DNA of 64,000 nt from Corynebacterium lujinxingii (GTDB lineage: Bacteria; Actinomycetota; Actinomycetes; Mycobacteriales; Mycobacteriaceae), in NCBI RefSeq assembly GCF_014490555.1, contig NZ_CP061032.1:868001-932000 (forward strand), given 5' to 3'. Within the stretch, counting starts at the first letter, position 1; every line of letters starts with the position of its first letter. A program made the translations under genes and the position numbers. The notes beneath the pieces were generated by a model. The model made no database searches. It was not told where the DNA came from and worked only from the letters and a program-made list of their open reading frames with translations. Of the stretch, positions 45,326-55,000 are shown one piece after another.

Positions 45326-45682
45326 GTGTTTTCATCCATCGGCTGGGGCGAGATCTTCTTCATCCTGATCATCGGGTTAATCGTGATCGGGCCGGAGCGT
45401 CTGCCGTCGGTTGTGGAAGATGTGCGCGCCGCCATCTATGCCGCGAAGAAGGCGATTAACAACGCCAAGGCGGAGCTCAACGGCGAGCTCGAGGAGTTCG
45501 ACGAGTTTAAAAAGCCGATCGACACCGTGTCGCGCTACGCGGCGATGGGCCCGAAGCGCGCGATGGCGAAGGTGCTGTTCGAAGACGACACCCCCGCCGC
45601 CCAGCAGCAAGACGAGCAGGTGCGCTCGGGCCCGCGCAAGCCACCCGAGCGCAAGGGGTTCTCCTGGGAGGACGTTACTTAA
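45326..45682 (+). CDS. tatB: Sec-independent protein translocase subunit TatB
   Basis: The 118-aa protein has one N-terminal helix followed by an amphipathic helix (SSIGWGEIFFILIIGLIVI then GPERLPSVVEDVR), the TatA/B signature. The longer charged tail points to TatB. With TatA and TatC, encoded elsewhere, it exports folded proteins. The GTG start is 10 nt after the anti-sigma gene. It converges with mrp, overlapping by 8 nt. Confidence 0.93.
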   Translation: MFSSIGWGEIFFILIIGLIVIGPERLPSVVEDVRAAIYAAKKAINNAKAELNGELEEFDEFKKPIDTVSRYAAMGPKRAMAKVLFEDDTPAAQQQDEQVRSGPRKPPERKGFSWEDVT

Positions 45683-46811
45683 CCTGCGGGTTTAAGCTCT
45701 TGCCCTTGAGGGATTCGGGGCGCACTTTCAGCTTATCGACGATCGCTAGCACCGCCTTCGCAGCCGGCGACTCCGGATCGGAGATGACCACAGGGGTGCC
45801 GCTGTCGCCGGACTCGCGCAGATTCGGATCGAGCGGGACGGAGCCGAGCAGTTCCACATCCGAGTCGGTCAGTTGCGTCAGGCGCTCGGCGACCTGTTCG
45901 CCGCCGCCTTCGCCGAAGACGTTGAGCACCGTGCCGTCGGGCATGGTCATGCCGGACATGTTCTCCACCACGCCGGCGATCTTCTGATCGGTCTGCTGCG
46001 CGATGGTGCCGGCGCGCTCGGCGACCTCCGCGGCCGCGGCCTGCGGGGTGGTCACGATGAGCAGCTCCGCATTGGGCACCAGTTGTGCGACGGTGATGGC
46101 AACGTCGCCGGTGCCCGGCGGCAGGTCCATGAACAGCACGTCCAGATCGCCCCAGTAGACGTCGGCCAAGAACTGCTGGATTGCGCGGGTGAGCATCGGG
46201 CCGCGCCAGACCACCGGGGCGTTACCCTCGACGAACTGGCCGACGGAGATGTGGCGTACGCCGTGGGCGATTGGGGGCATGATCATTTCGTCGACAAGCG
46301 TGGGCCCCTTGTCGTCGGAGCCCATCAGCCCGGGCACGGAGTGGCCGTAAATGTCGGCGTCGACGATGCCGACGGTCAGCCCCTGTGCGGCCATCGCGGT
46401 GGCGAGGTTGACCGTCATGGAGGATTTGCCCACGCCGCCCTTGCCGGAGGCGACCGCGATGATGCGGGTGCGGGTATCCGGGTCGGCGAACGGGATGACC
46501 GGGCCGGACTGCTCGCCGCGCAACTTCTGGGCGAGGGCGCGGCGCTGCTCGTCGCTCATAGTGTGCAAGGTGACGGAGACGTTGCCCACGCCGTCTAGTT
46601 CCTCGAGCACCGCGCGGGTGTTGGACTCGATGGTGTCGCGCATCGGGCAGCCGGCGATGGTGAGGTAGATGCCGACGGCCACATCGGCGCCGTCGATGGC
46701 AATGGATTCCACCATGTCCAGCTCAGTAATCGGCTTGCCGATCTCCGGGTCCTCCACCCGCGAAAGTGCTTCGCGGACGTCGCTTTCCACAAACTTTTCT
46801 TCAGTAGCCAT
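45675..46811 (-). CDS. mrp: Mrp/ApbC-type P-loop iron-sulfur carrier ATPase
   Basis: The protein of about 378 aa has an N-terminal MIP18/DUF59-like domain (VEDPEIGKPITELDMVESI) and a P-loop domain with the deviant Walker A ASGKGGVGKSS, then MDLPPGTGDVAI. The CxxC found in many Mrp proteins is not evident. It is thought to carry Fe-S clusters. A near-perfect TATAAT lies 9 nt before ATG 46811, which favours a leaderless start there over the GTG 6 nt upstream. Confidence 0.93.
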   Translation of the reverse strand: MATEEKFVESDVREALSRVEDPEIGKPITELDMVESIAIDGADVAVGIYLTIAGCPMRDTIESNTRAVLEELDGVGNVSVTLHTMSDEQRRALAQKLRGEQSGPVIPFADPDTRTRIIAVASGKGGVGKSSMTVNLATAMAAQGLTVGIVDADIYGHSVPGLMGSDDKGPTLVDEMIMPPIAHGVRHISVGQFVEGNAPVVWRGPMLTRAIQQFLADVYWGDLDVLFMDLPPGTGDVAITVAQLVPNAELLIVTTPQAAAAEVAERAGTIAQQTDQKIAGVVENMSGMTMPDGTVLNVFGEGGGEQVAERLTQLTDSDVELLGSVPLDPNLRESGDSGTPVVISDPESPAAKAVLAIVDKLKVRPESLKGKSLNPQVK

Positions 46812-46820
46812 TGCCACCGG

Positions 46821-46826
46821 ATTATA
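46821..46826 (-). promoter_or_regulatory. TATAAT -10 element for mrp
   Basis: A perfect -10 hexamer on the minus strand lies 9 nt before the preferred mrp ATG. It is 31 bp from the divergent -10 at 46857. Confidence 0.65.
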
Positions 46827-46856
46827 AGCGCGTTCGGTGGTTATCCGGAATCCCGA

Positions 46857-46862
46857 TAGACT
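46857..46862 (+). promoter_or_regulatory. -10 element of the stress-type membrane protein gene
   Basis: TAGACT ends 7 nt before the ATG at 46870, and no ribosome site is visible. Confidence 0.55.
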
Positions 46863-46869
46863 TGGCCGT

Positions 46870-47373
46870 ATGACTCAACCCATGAATAAGGGACAGGTGC
46901 CAACCGGCTGGCCGGTCGGCTCGTTTAAGACCTACGCGGAGGCGCAGCAGGCCGTGGATGGCCTCTCCGATAAGGAATTCCCGGTGGAAAAGCTCTCCAT
47001 CGTCGGCGTGGACCTGATGCAGGTGGAAAAGATCACCGGCCGGCTGTCGTGGCCGAAGGTGCTCGGCACCGGCGCATTGTCGGGTCTGTGGATGGGCCTG
47101 TTTTTCGGCCTGCTGCTCTCTCTGCTCACGGTGGAGGGCTCCGGCTTCGCCACCTTCATCTGGGCTCTGTTGATCGGTGCGATCTTCGGCGCGGTGTTTG
47201 CGGCGGTGGCCTACGCGTTTACCGGCGGCAAGCGCGACTTTTCGTCGGCAACCGCGATCGTGGCGGGGCGTTACGACATCTTGTGCGAGCCCGACGCAGC
47301 ACCCGAGGCTCGCGACCTGATCGCCGAGGCCGGCGGGACCACCCCGGCGAGCGAGCACGTCATCGGCGAGTAG
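46870..47373 (+). CDS. General stress protein (YflT/GSP17M-like) with two membrane helices
   Basis: The 167-aa protein has an N-terminal soluble domain resembling the heat-induced stress protein YflT family (PVGSFKTYAEAQQAVDGLSDKEFPVEKLSIVG). Two or three helices follow (WPKVLGTGALSGLWMGLFFG, FIWALLIGAIFGAVFAAVAYA), then a short tail. Function is unknown. It is likely leaderless, and the lipoprotein gene follows after 3 nt. Confidence 0.85.
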   Translation: MTQPMNKGQVPTGWPVGSFKTYAEAQQAVDGLSDKEFPVEKLSIVGVDLMQVEKITGRLSWPKVLGTGALSGLWMGLFFGLLLSLLTVEGSGFATFIWALLIGAIFGAVFAAVAYAFTGGKRDFSSATAIVAGRYDILCEPDAAPEARDLIAEAGGTTPASEHVIGE

Positions 47374-47376
47374 GCC

Positions 47377-48078
47377 ATGCGGGTGTATCGGACGGCCGCC
47401 GCGCTTTCCGCGGCCGCGCTTGCGGTGTCCGGCTGCGCGAGCGAGGACAACATCTACACGCAGCAGCGGCCGGAGAAGGAGGCCATCTCTATTGTGGTGG
47501 ACGGCGGCTCGACGGAGCAGATCGTGCTCGGCGAGATCTACTCCCAGGTGCTCAACAGCCAGGGCCGGCCGAACAGCGTCACGGCGGTGGAGGGGCTTGC
47601 CGCGGCGGCTCCGGTGCCGGTGCTGCGCGAACTGCGCGCTGACTTCGTAGTCACCTGCACGGGCCGCATGCTCGAGCAGACAGACCCGGCGGCGGCTAAG
47701 GAGCTGGCGGGCGGCGATATTGCCGACGGCGGTTACACCGACAGCGTCTACGACGCCGCCGTGGCCACGCTGCCGGGCGACATGCGCAGCGTCGACCCGT
47801 CGCCCGCGCAAGGCTGCGGCAAGGCGGGGGAGTTGCCGCAAAACGTCATCCCGGTGTTTTACAAAGGCACGTTCGACCGCGGCGAGATGAACCGGTTGAA
47901 CTTCATCACCCGCGTGCTTTCCACCGACAGGCTCGAGGACATGGCGGAAGCAGTCGACGACGGCACCCCGGTCAAGGACGCGATTGCAGACTGGATCATG
48001 GAGTTCGCCCACATCGACGTCCACTTCGACGCCCCGAGCGATCCGGACGACGCCGTCGACCCGGACTCCGCCTCCTAA
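47377..48078 (+). CDS. Secreted lipoprotein upstream of odhA
   Basis: The 233-aa protein has a lipoprotein signal with lipobox VSGC (Cys at residue 20). The mature part contains EAISIVVDGGSTEQIVLGEIY, which resembles binding proteins of the glycine-betaine type, but it is shorter and truncated for that fold; this link is tentative. A pair of cysteines (VVTCTG, QGCGKAG) may form a disulfide. The tail is acidic (DAPSDPDDAVDPDS). Confidence 0.8.
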   Translation: MRVYRTAAALSAAALAVSGCASEDNIYTQQRPEKEAISIVVDGGSTEQIVLGEIYSQVLNSQGRPNSVTAVEGLAAAAPVPVLRELRADFVVTCTGRMLEQTDPAAAKELAGGDIADGGYTDSVYDAAVATLPGDMRSVDPSPAQGCGKAGELPQNVIPVFYKGTFDRGEMNRLNFITRVLSTDRLEDMAEAVDDGTPVKDAIADWIMEFAHIDVHFDAPSDPDDAVDPDSAS

Positions 48079-48089
48079 CGGCAGGCAAC

Positions 48090-48135
48090 AAAAAGCACCG
48101 GGCCGGTCCCAAGCGGGGCCGGCCCGGTGCTTTTT
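48090..48135. terminator. Strong bidirectional terminator between lipoprotein gene and odhA
   Basis: A perfect stem of AAAAAGCACCGGGCCGG with its complement, around a 12-nt loop, has A-runs and T-runs on both sides, so it can end transcription from both convergent genes. Confidence 0.92.
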
Positions 48136-48149
48136 GATAGGTCGCGGGG

Positions 48150-51100
48150 CTAGTCGGCGAAGGCTTCGTCGAGAAGCTGCTTCTCCTCCTGCTGGTGGAC
48201 CTTAGCCACGCCGGTTGCGGTGGTGGACTGGGCGCGACGGGACACGCGGACCATCTCCGGCATGTCCGGGATGAGGGTGCGCAGGTGCTCGTTGTAGAAC
48301 GGCCACGCGCCCTGGTTGGCCGGCTCGTCCTGGACCCAGCGGATCTCCTTGGCGTTCGGGTAGTTCTTGAACGCGTCGGCGATGCGGTTGAACGGGATCG
48401 GGTGGAGCATTTCCACGCGGACGATGGCGACGTCGTCGCGGCCGTCCTTCTGGCGCTTCTTGTCCAGCTCCCAGTAGATCTTGCCGGAGCACAGCAGGAT
48501 CGTCTTCACCTTATCGGTGTCGCCGACGACCTTGTTGCCGCGCTCGACGAAGTTCGGGTCGTCGATGACGGACTGGAAGCGGTCGACCTCGATGAAGTCC
48601 GCCGGCTGGGACACGGCCGCCTTGTTGCGCAGCATCGACTTCGGGGTGAAGACGACCAGCGGGCGCTTCATCTCGCCCATGGCCTGGCGGCGCAGCAGGT
48701 GGAAGTGGTTGGCCGGGGTGGAAGGCTGGGCGATGGTCATCGAGCCTTCGGCCACCAGCTGCAGGTAGCGCTCGATGCGTGCCGACGAGTGGTCCGGGCC
48801 CTGGCCCTCGTACCCGTGCGGCAGCAGGGAGATCAGCGACGACATCTCGCCCCACTTAGTCTCGGAGGAGGAGACGTACTCGTCGATAATCGTCTGGGCG
48901 CCGTTAGCGAAGTCGCCGAACTGCGCCTCCCACGCCACGACGGCGTCCTTGTTGCCCAGGGTGTAGCCGTATTCGAAGCCCATGCCCGCGAACTCGGTCA
49001 GCGCGGAGTTGAAGACCTGGAAGTGGCCGCCGTTGCCGGCCTCCTGCGCGTTGTGGTCGAGCGGGTTGTAGGCCTCGGCGTTGTCCGGGTTGTACAGCAC
49101 CGCGTGGCGCTGGGTGAAGGTGCCGCGCTGGGAGTCCTCGCCGGCGAGGCGGACGAACTTGCCCTGCTCGGCGAGCGAGCCGAAGGCGAGGAGTTCGCCC
49201 CAGCCCCAGTCGATGTCGCCGTCGGTGAACGAGCCGCCGCGCTTCTTCAGCACGGTCTTCAGGCGCTTATTGGCGACGAAGTCCTCCGGCAGGGTGGCGA
49301 ATGCATCGGCGAGGCGCTTGAACTGCTCCTCGGAGATGTTCGTGTCCAGCCCGCGGGTGAGATCCTGGGAGTCGGTGATGCCGGTCTGGTCGCTCGGCTG
49401 GCCCTTTTCGGCCTTGACCTCGGAGAAGACGGAGTCGAGCTGGTCGTGGAAGTCCTGTGCGGCCTTCTCTGCGTCTTCCTCGGTGATGTCGCCGCGGCCG
49501 ATGAGATCCTGCGTGTAGCGCGTGCGTACCGACGAGTGGGAGTTGATGCGGTCGTACATCACCGGTTGCGTCACCGTCGGGTCGTCGGCCTCGTTGTGGC
49601 CGCGCAGGCGGTAGCAGATCAGGTCAATGAAGACGTCCTTGCCAAACTCGCGGCGGTACTCGGTGGCGAGCTGGGCGACCCATGCGGCTGCCTCCGGGTC
49701 GTCGCCGTTGACGTGGAAGACCGGGCAGTCGAAGCCCTTGGCCAGGTCGGTGGCGTAGTAGGAGGAGCGGCCCGAATCCGGGGTGGTGGTGAAACCGATC
49801 TGGTTGTTGACCACGATGTGGATGGTGCCGCCGACGGTGTAGCCCGGCAGGCGCGACAGGTTCAGCGTCTCCTGGACCACGCCCAGGCCAGCGAACGATG
49901 CGTCGCCGTGCAGCATGAGCGGAACGACCGGGTGGTCTTCGCGGCCCTTGGTGAGCTTGACTTGGTCTTCCTTGGCGCGCGCCATGCCGACGAGCACCGG
50001 GTCGACCGCCTCGAGGTGGGACGGGTTGGCGGCAAGCGAAACCTTGATCTCGCCGTCGCCGAACATCTGGATGTGCTCGCCCTCGAAGCCGAGGTGGTAC
50101 TTCACGTCGCCGGAGCCGCCCTGCTGGGCTGCGCGCATGTTGCCCTCGAACTCGGTGAAGATGGTCTCGATCGGCTTGCCGACGATATTGAACAGGACGT
50201 TCAGGCGGCCGCGGTGCGGCATGCCGATGACGACCTCTTCCAGGCCCTGGCCCGCGGCGGTGTCGATGATGGCGTCCATCAGCGGGATGAGTGTCTCGGC
50301 GCCCTCGAGCGAGAAGCGCTTCTGGCCCAAGTACTTCGTCTGCAGGAAGTTCTCGAAGGCCTCAGCGGCGTTCAACTTCTGCAGGATGTACTTCTGCTCC
50401 GCGCTGGTCGGCTTGGGCATGCCGGCCTCGACACGGTCGCGCAGCCATTCGCGCTCGTCGCGGTCCATGATGTGGGAGTACTCGGAGCCGACCTTCAAAG
50501 TGTAGGCGGCGCGCAGGCGGGACAGCACCTCGCGCAGCGTCATCTTCTCCTTGCCGCCGAAACCGCCGACGTGGAAGGAGCGGTCCAGATCCCACAGGGT
50601 CAGGCCGTGGGTTTCCATGAGCAGGTCGCGCGAGTCCGGCTTCGGCAGGCCCGGCTGGTGCCAGTGCAGCGGGTTGGTGTCCGCGATGAGGTGGCCGCGG
50701 GAGCGGTAGGCCTCGATGAGCTGCATGACGCGGGTGTCCTTGTTGATGCCGGTGTTCGGCACGTCCTGGGCCCAGCGCAGCGGGGAGTAGGGGATTTCCA
50801 GGGCCTGGAAGATGTTGTCCCAGAACTTGTCGTCGATAATGAGCTGCGAGATGTCGCGCAGGAACTCGCCGGACTCCGCGCCCTGGATGACACGGTGGTC
50901 GTAGGTGGAGGTCAGGGTGACCAGCTTGCCCACACCGAGCTCGGCAAGGCGGTCCTCGGAGGCGCCGGCGAACTCGGCCGGGTAATCCATCGCACCCACG
51001 CCGACGATGGTGCCCTGGCCCTTGGTCAGGCGCGGAATGGAGTGGCGGGTGCCGATGCCGCCCGGGTTGGTGAGCTGGATGGTCACACCCGAGAAGTCGT

Positions 51101-51884
51101 CCATGGTGAGCTTGCCGTCGCGGGCGCGCTTGACGATGTCCTCGTACGCCTCGACGAACTCGCTGAAGGACTTCGTCTCGCACTCCTTAATGGCGGCGAC
51201 GACGAGCGAGCGGGAGCCGTCCTTGCCCGGCAGGTCAATCGCCAGGCCGAGGTTGATGTGCTCCGGCTGCACTGCGAAGGACTTGTTGCCGTCCTCCTTG
51301 TAGTTTTTGTTCATGTCCGGGTGCAGCTTGGCTGCCTGGACAATCGCGTAGCCGAGGATGTGGGTAAAGGAGACCTTGCCGCCGCGGGTGCGCTTGAGGT
51401 GGTCGTTGATCAGCGCACGGTTTTCAAACATGAGCTTGACCGGCATGTCGCGCACGGTGGTCGCGGTCGGCACCGACAGCGACTCGTTCATGTTCTTCGC
51501 GATGGCCTTAAACGCGCCCTTGAGCTGGTACTCGCCCGGCTCGACGTCGACCTTGCCCAGCTTGTCCAGCGGGGAGGCCTTCGGCTTCGGGGCGGTGCGC
51601 TTTGGGGCGTCGGAAACCTTGGACGCGGCTTCGTCGACCTTGGTCTCGCGGCCGTCCTGCGACGGGGCGCCGGTGGTGCGGGCGACCTTCGGGTCGGTCT
51701 TCGGCTGGCTCGCACTGTCCTTGGAAGGGGTGACGGTGGGGGTGCCCTTAGCAGTATTCGGCGCACCCTTGTTCTCGAATAGGTCGCGCCATTCGGCGTC
51801 GACCGAGTTCGGGTCGTCCTTGTACTGCTGGAACATCTCGTCAACCAGCCAATCATTCTGGCCGAACGTGTTTTCACTGCTCAC
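48150..51884 (-). CDS. odhA: 2-oxoglutarate dehydrogenase, fused E1-E2 subunit OdhA (Kgd/SucA)
   Basis: The 1244-aa protein has the corynebacterial fusion. A short N-terminal segment (FGQNDWLVDEMFQQYK) and a Pro/Lys/Ala linker come first. An E2 succinyltransferase domain follows (about 115-350, with DHRVIQGAESGEFL) but no lipoyl domain. The E1 thiamine-dependent part contains GMPHRGRLNVL, HGDASFAGLGVVQETLNLS and RGHNEADDP. It oxidises 2-oxoglutarate in the TCA cycle, working with shared E2/E3 subunits and inhibited by OdhI. The GTG start follows AGAAGGAAGG, and its upstream gap (51885-52007) probably carries its own promoter. Confidence 0.97.
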   Translation of the reverse strand: MSSENTFGQNDWLVDEMFQQYKDDPNSVDAEWRDLFENKGAPNTAKGTPTVTPSKDSASQPKTDPKVARTTGAPSQDGRETKVDEAASKVSDAPKRTAPKPKASPLDKLGKVDVEPGEYQLKGAFKAIAKNMNESLSVPTATTVRDMPVKLMFENRALINDHLKRTRGGKVSFTHILGYAIVQAAKLHPDMNKNYKEDGNKSFAVQPEHINLGLAIDLPGKDGSRSLVVAAIKECETKSFSEFVEAYEDIVKRARDGKLTMDDFSGVTIQLTNPGGIGTRHSIPRLTKGQGTIVGVGAMDYPAEFAGASEDRLAELGVGKLVTLTSTYDHRVIQGAESGEFLRDISQLIIDDKFWDNIFQALEIPYSPLRWAQDVPNTGINKDTRVMQLIEAYRSRGHLIADTNPLHWHQPGLPKPDSRDLLMETHGLTLWDLDRSFHVGGFGGKEKMTLREVLSRLRAAYTLKVGSEYSHIMDRDEREWLRDRVEAGMPKPTSAEQKYILQKLNAAEAFENFLQTKYLGQKRFSLEGAETLIPLMDAIIDTAAGQGLEEVVIGMPHRGRLNVLFNIVGKPIETIFTEFEGNMRAAQQGGSGDVKYHLGFEGEHIQMFGDGEIKVSLAANPSHLEAVDPVLVGMARAKEDQVKLTKGREDHPVVPLMLHGDASFAGLGVVQETLNLSRLPGYTVGGTIHIVVNNQIGFTTTPDSGRSSYYATDLAKGFDCPVFHVNGDDPEAAAWVAQLATEYRREFGKDVFIDLICYRLRGHNEADDPTVTQPVMYDRINSHSSVRTRYTQDLIGRGDITEEDAEKAAQDFHDQLDSVFSEVKAEKGQPSDQTGITDSQDLTRGLDTNISEEQFKRLADAFATLPEDFVANKRLKTVLKKRGGSFTDGDIDWGWGELLAFGSLAEQGKFVRLAGEDSQRGTFTQRHAVLYNPDNAEAYNPLDHNAQEAGNGGHFQVFNSALTEFAGMGFEYGYTLGNKDAVVAWEAQFGDFANGAQTIIDEYVSSSETKWGEMSSLISLLPHGYEGQGPDHSSARIERYLQLVAEGSMTIAQPSTPANHFHLLRRQAMGEMKRPLVVFTPKSMLRNKAAVSQPADFIEVDRFQSVIDDPNFVERGNKVVGDTDKVKTILLCSGKIYWELDKKRQKDGRDDVAIVRVEMLHPIPFNRIADAFKNYPNAKEIRWVQDEPANQGAWPFYNEHLRTLIPDMPEMVRVSRRAQSTTATGVAKVHQQEEKQLLDEAFAD

Positions 51885-52007
51885 GGCAGGTTCTCGCCTT
51901 CCTTCTGTTTTGATTTCGCGGAACGTTTCTTTGACTGTAATCGTCCGCGCTGGTAGGGCGCGAACTTCTGTTGTTCCTGTCCACTCGGGACCTTCCTTTC
52001 ACCCCCG

Positions 52008-55000
52008 TTAGCGGTTGACAGCCCACATATGGGCATACCTACCGCCGGCGGAAAGGAGGTCCTCGTGGCAGCCGTCTTCGATGATACGTCCTTCATCGAC
52101 GACAAGTATGCGGTCTGCGCGAGCGGCTGTGGCGAGGCGGTGCGCGACGACGACCGAGGTCCGTCCCGCCGTGGCGCGGTCGGAGGCGTCGAGGATGAGG
52201 CGTTCGGTGGCGGGGTCGAGGGTGGCGGTGGCTTCGTCGAGAAGCAGCACCGCGGGCTCGAGCATTTCCGCACGTGCGAGGGCGATGATCTGGCGCTGGC
52301 CGGACGACAGGCCGCGGCCGCGTTCGCCGACGCGTGCGTTGAAGCCGCCGGGGATCGTGCCGACGACACCGAGCGCGCCAATGCGCGCAACTGCAGCTTC
52401 GATCTGAGCCTCGGTGGCGCCGGGCAGGCCGTAGGCGATGTTGTCGGCGACGGTGCCGGGGAACAGGTATGACTCCTGCGGCACCTGGGCGAGCGCGCGA
52501 CGCCAATCGGCGAGTGGGAACTTTGCGATGTCGGTGCCGGAGGCGCGCACGGTGCCGGATGTCGGGTCGTAGAAGCGGGCGAGCAGTTTCACCACGGTGG
52601 ATTTGCCGGCGCCGGTCGGACCCACCAGCGCGACGGTGGTGCCCGGCTCGATGGCGAGGTCCATGTGGTCGAGCACTGCCGGGGTGTTGGGGGAGTAGGC
52701 GAACGTGGTGTCGTCGAGAAGCAACTGCCCGGAGGCGGCAACAGAAGCGCCGGGGCGGGTGCCGGTGTCGGGGACGGTGGTGCGCTCGGCGAGCAGGGCG
52801 CGGATGCGGTCGAAACTGACGGTGGCTTGCTGCCAGGAGTCGAAGATCTGGCCGAGCTGCTGGATCGGGCCGTAGAGTTGGCCGAGATACATGGTGAAGG
52901 CGACGAGTACGCCGACGGATAAGGTGCCGTCGGCGATGCGGCCCGCGCCGACGCCGACGATGACCGCGGTCATGACCTGCGAGACGAACTGCATGCCGGG
53001 GAAATACAGCGCGACCAGGCGCACGGAGCGCATGCGTAGACGACGGTAATCGTTGCTCATCGTGTCGAAGATGGCCTCGAAGTGCGGCTGCGCGCGGTGG
53101 GTTTGGGTGATGCGGATGCCACCGATGAGTTCGGCGAATGCGCCGTTGACCGCGGAGATCTGCTCTCGGGCGGCCTGGTAGTAGCGCTTGGAAAAGTGCC
53201 GGAACGTCCACGTGGCGGCGATGATGACGGGCACGGCGACAAGCGCGATGAGGGTGAGCTCGCCGTCGGTGGCCACCAGCATCACGGTCACGCCGACAAG
53301 CGAGCCGAAGGCGACGATGGCCTGGGCGAGCCCGGTCTGCAGAAAACTCGACAGGGTGTCGATGTCCGTGGTCATGCGTGTCATGATCTTGCCGGACAGC
53401 CGCGATTCGAAGTAGCTCAAACCGAGTTGCTGCAGGTGGGCGTAGGAGCGCAGGCGCAGCCCGTAGAGCAGGCGTTCGCCGGAGCGCGACGACAGCACGG
53501 TCATTAGCGCGCTCGACGCGCACGCCACCGCGACGACGGCGAGCGCAATAAGGCCAGTGGTGATCAGTGCGTCGCGGTCGCCAGGCGTGATGCCGCGGTC
53601 CACCGCGCCGCGCACGAGCGTGGGAAACGCCAGGTCCGCCACCACGCCGACAACCAGCAGTGCGACGGTGCCCGCGATGAGCCAGCGCACCGCCTTGAAC
53701 ATCTCCCGGATGCTGAAGTCGCTGGATCGGGTGCGGATCCGCTCGAGGGTGGCGTCGGCAAGATCCGGCATTTCGCGGGCCCTCGGCAGCCGTTCCACGC
53801 GCGCGAGCAACTCCGGGGTGGCGGCGGTGGCACGCGCGTCCGGTTCGGCGTCCACCTCGGGCCAGAGGTCGCCGGTTTCCTCCGGAGCGGCATCGGCGTC
53901 CGGGTCCATCGAGGCGCGGTACTCGGCCGTTTCCATAACCTCGTCGCGGGGGCCTTGCTTGACGACGACACCACCGCGCACCACCGCAACCCGATCGGCG
54001 TGGTCCACCGTGGATTGGCGGTGCGCGACGGTGAGCACGGCGATATCCTTAAGCGTCTCTCGCAGGTTGTGGAGGATTTCGGCTTCGTTGACGGCGTCGA
54101 TAGCGCTGGTGGCGTCGTCAAGCACGAGCACCTTCGGACGCGCCATCAGTGCGCGTGCCAGCGCGATGCGTTGGCGCTGGCCGCCGGAAAGCGTCAGGCC
54201 GCGCTCGCCGACTTGGGTGTCGTAGCCGTCGGGGAGTTTGTCGATGAATTCGTCGGCAAGCACAAGGCGCGCGGCCTCGCGCACGGCCTGATCGAGCGCA
54301 TCCGGCGCCATAGTGTCCGCAAGGCCCATGGCGATGTTGTCGCGGATGGATGAGGAGAACAAGAAGGCGTCGTCGAAGACGCACACGACGCTGTCGCCGG
54401 AAACGGTGCCGGAATCCGGCTGGTAGAACCCGCCGGCGAGCTGCACCGCCATGGTTTTGCCTGCGCCGGGCGGTCCGACGAGCGCGACCGTCTCCCCGGG
54501 GTTGACGCGCAGGGTGAAACCGTTGAGGACGGGGTGGCCGCCGGTGGTGAAGTGGGTGTCGTGAAAACGCAAGCCTTCGTGCCCGGCGGGGTGTTCGGGC
54601 GCGGGTTCGGGGGCGAGGCGGAGCACGTCGTCGAGGCGGTCGAACGAGCTCATGCCCATCTGCATGCGCACGTACTGGTTGGTCAGCATCGACAGCGTGG
54701 ACGTCATGGAGGTCAGATAGGCGGTGAACGCGACGAACTGGCCAATGGAAATCTGCCCGTTCATGGCGAGCAGGCCGCCGGCGATGATGGTGACCACGAG
54801 CGCGACTTTGGGCAGCTGGGAGAGCACCGGCTGGAAGCGCGCGGTGAGTTTCGTCGCGCGCATTTTCACCGCGTAGAGGTTCCGGCCCAGCGAATCCAAC
54901 CGGTCGATTTCGCGCTGTTCCTGGCCGAAGGCTTTGACCACGCGCACACCCGAGACGGTTTGTTCCACGTGCTCGGCAAGCTCGGCGGTGGCGTGCTGGT

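Noticed and set aside
48195..51782. A 1195-codon open frame on the plus strand opposite odhA
   Set aside because: odhA is unmistakable by domain content. The opposing frame lacks stops because of high-GC codon structure, has a biased Val/Leu/Asp/Arg composition and shows no recognisable domain or ribosome site.
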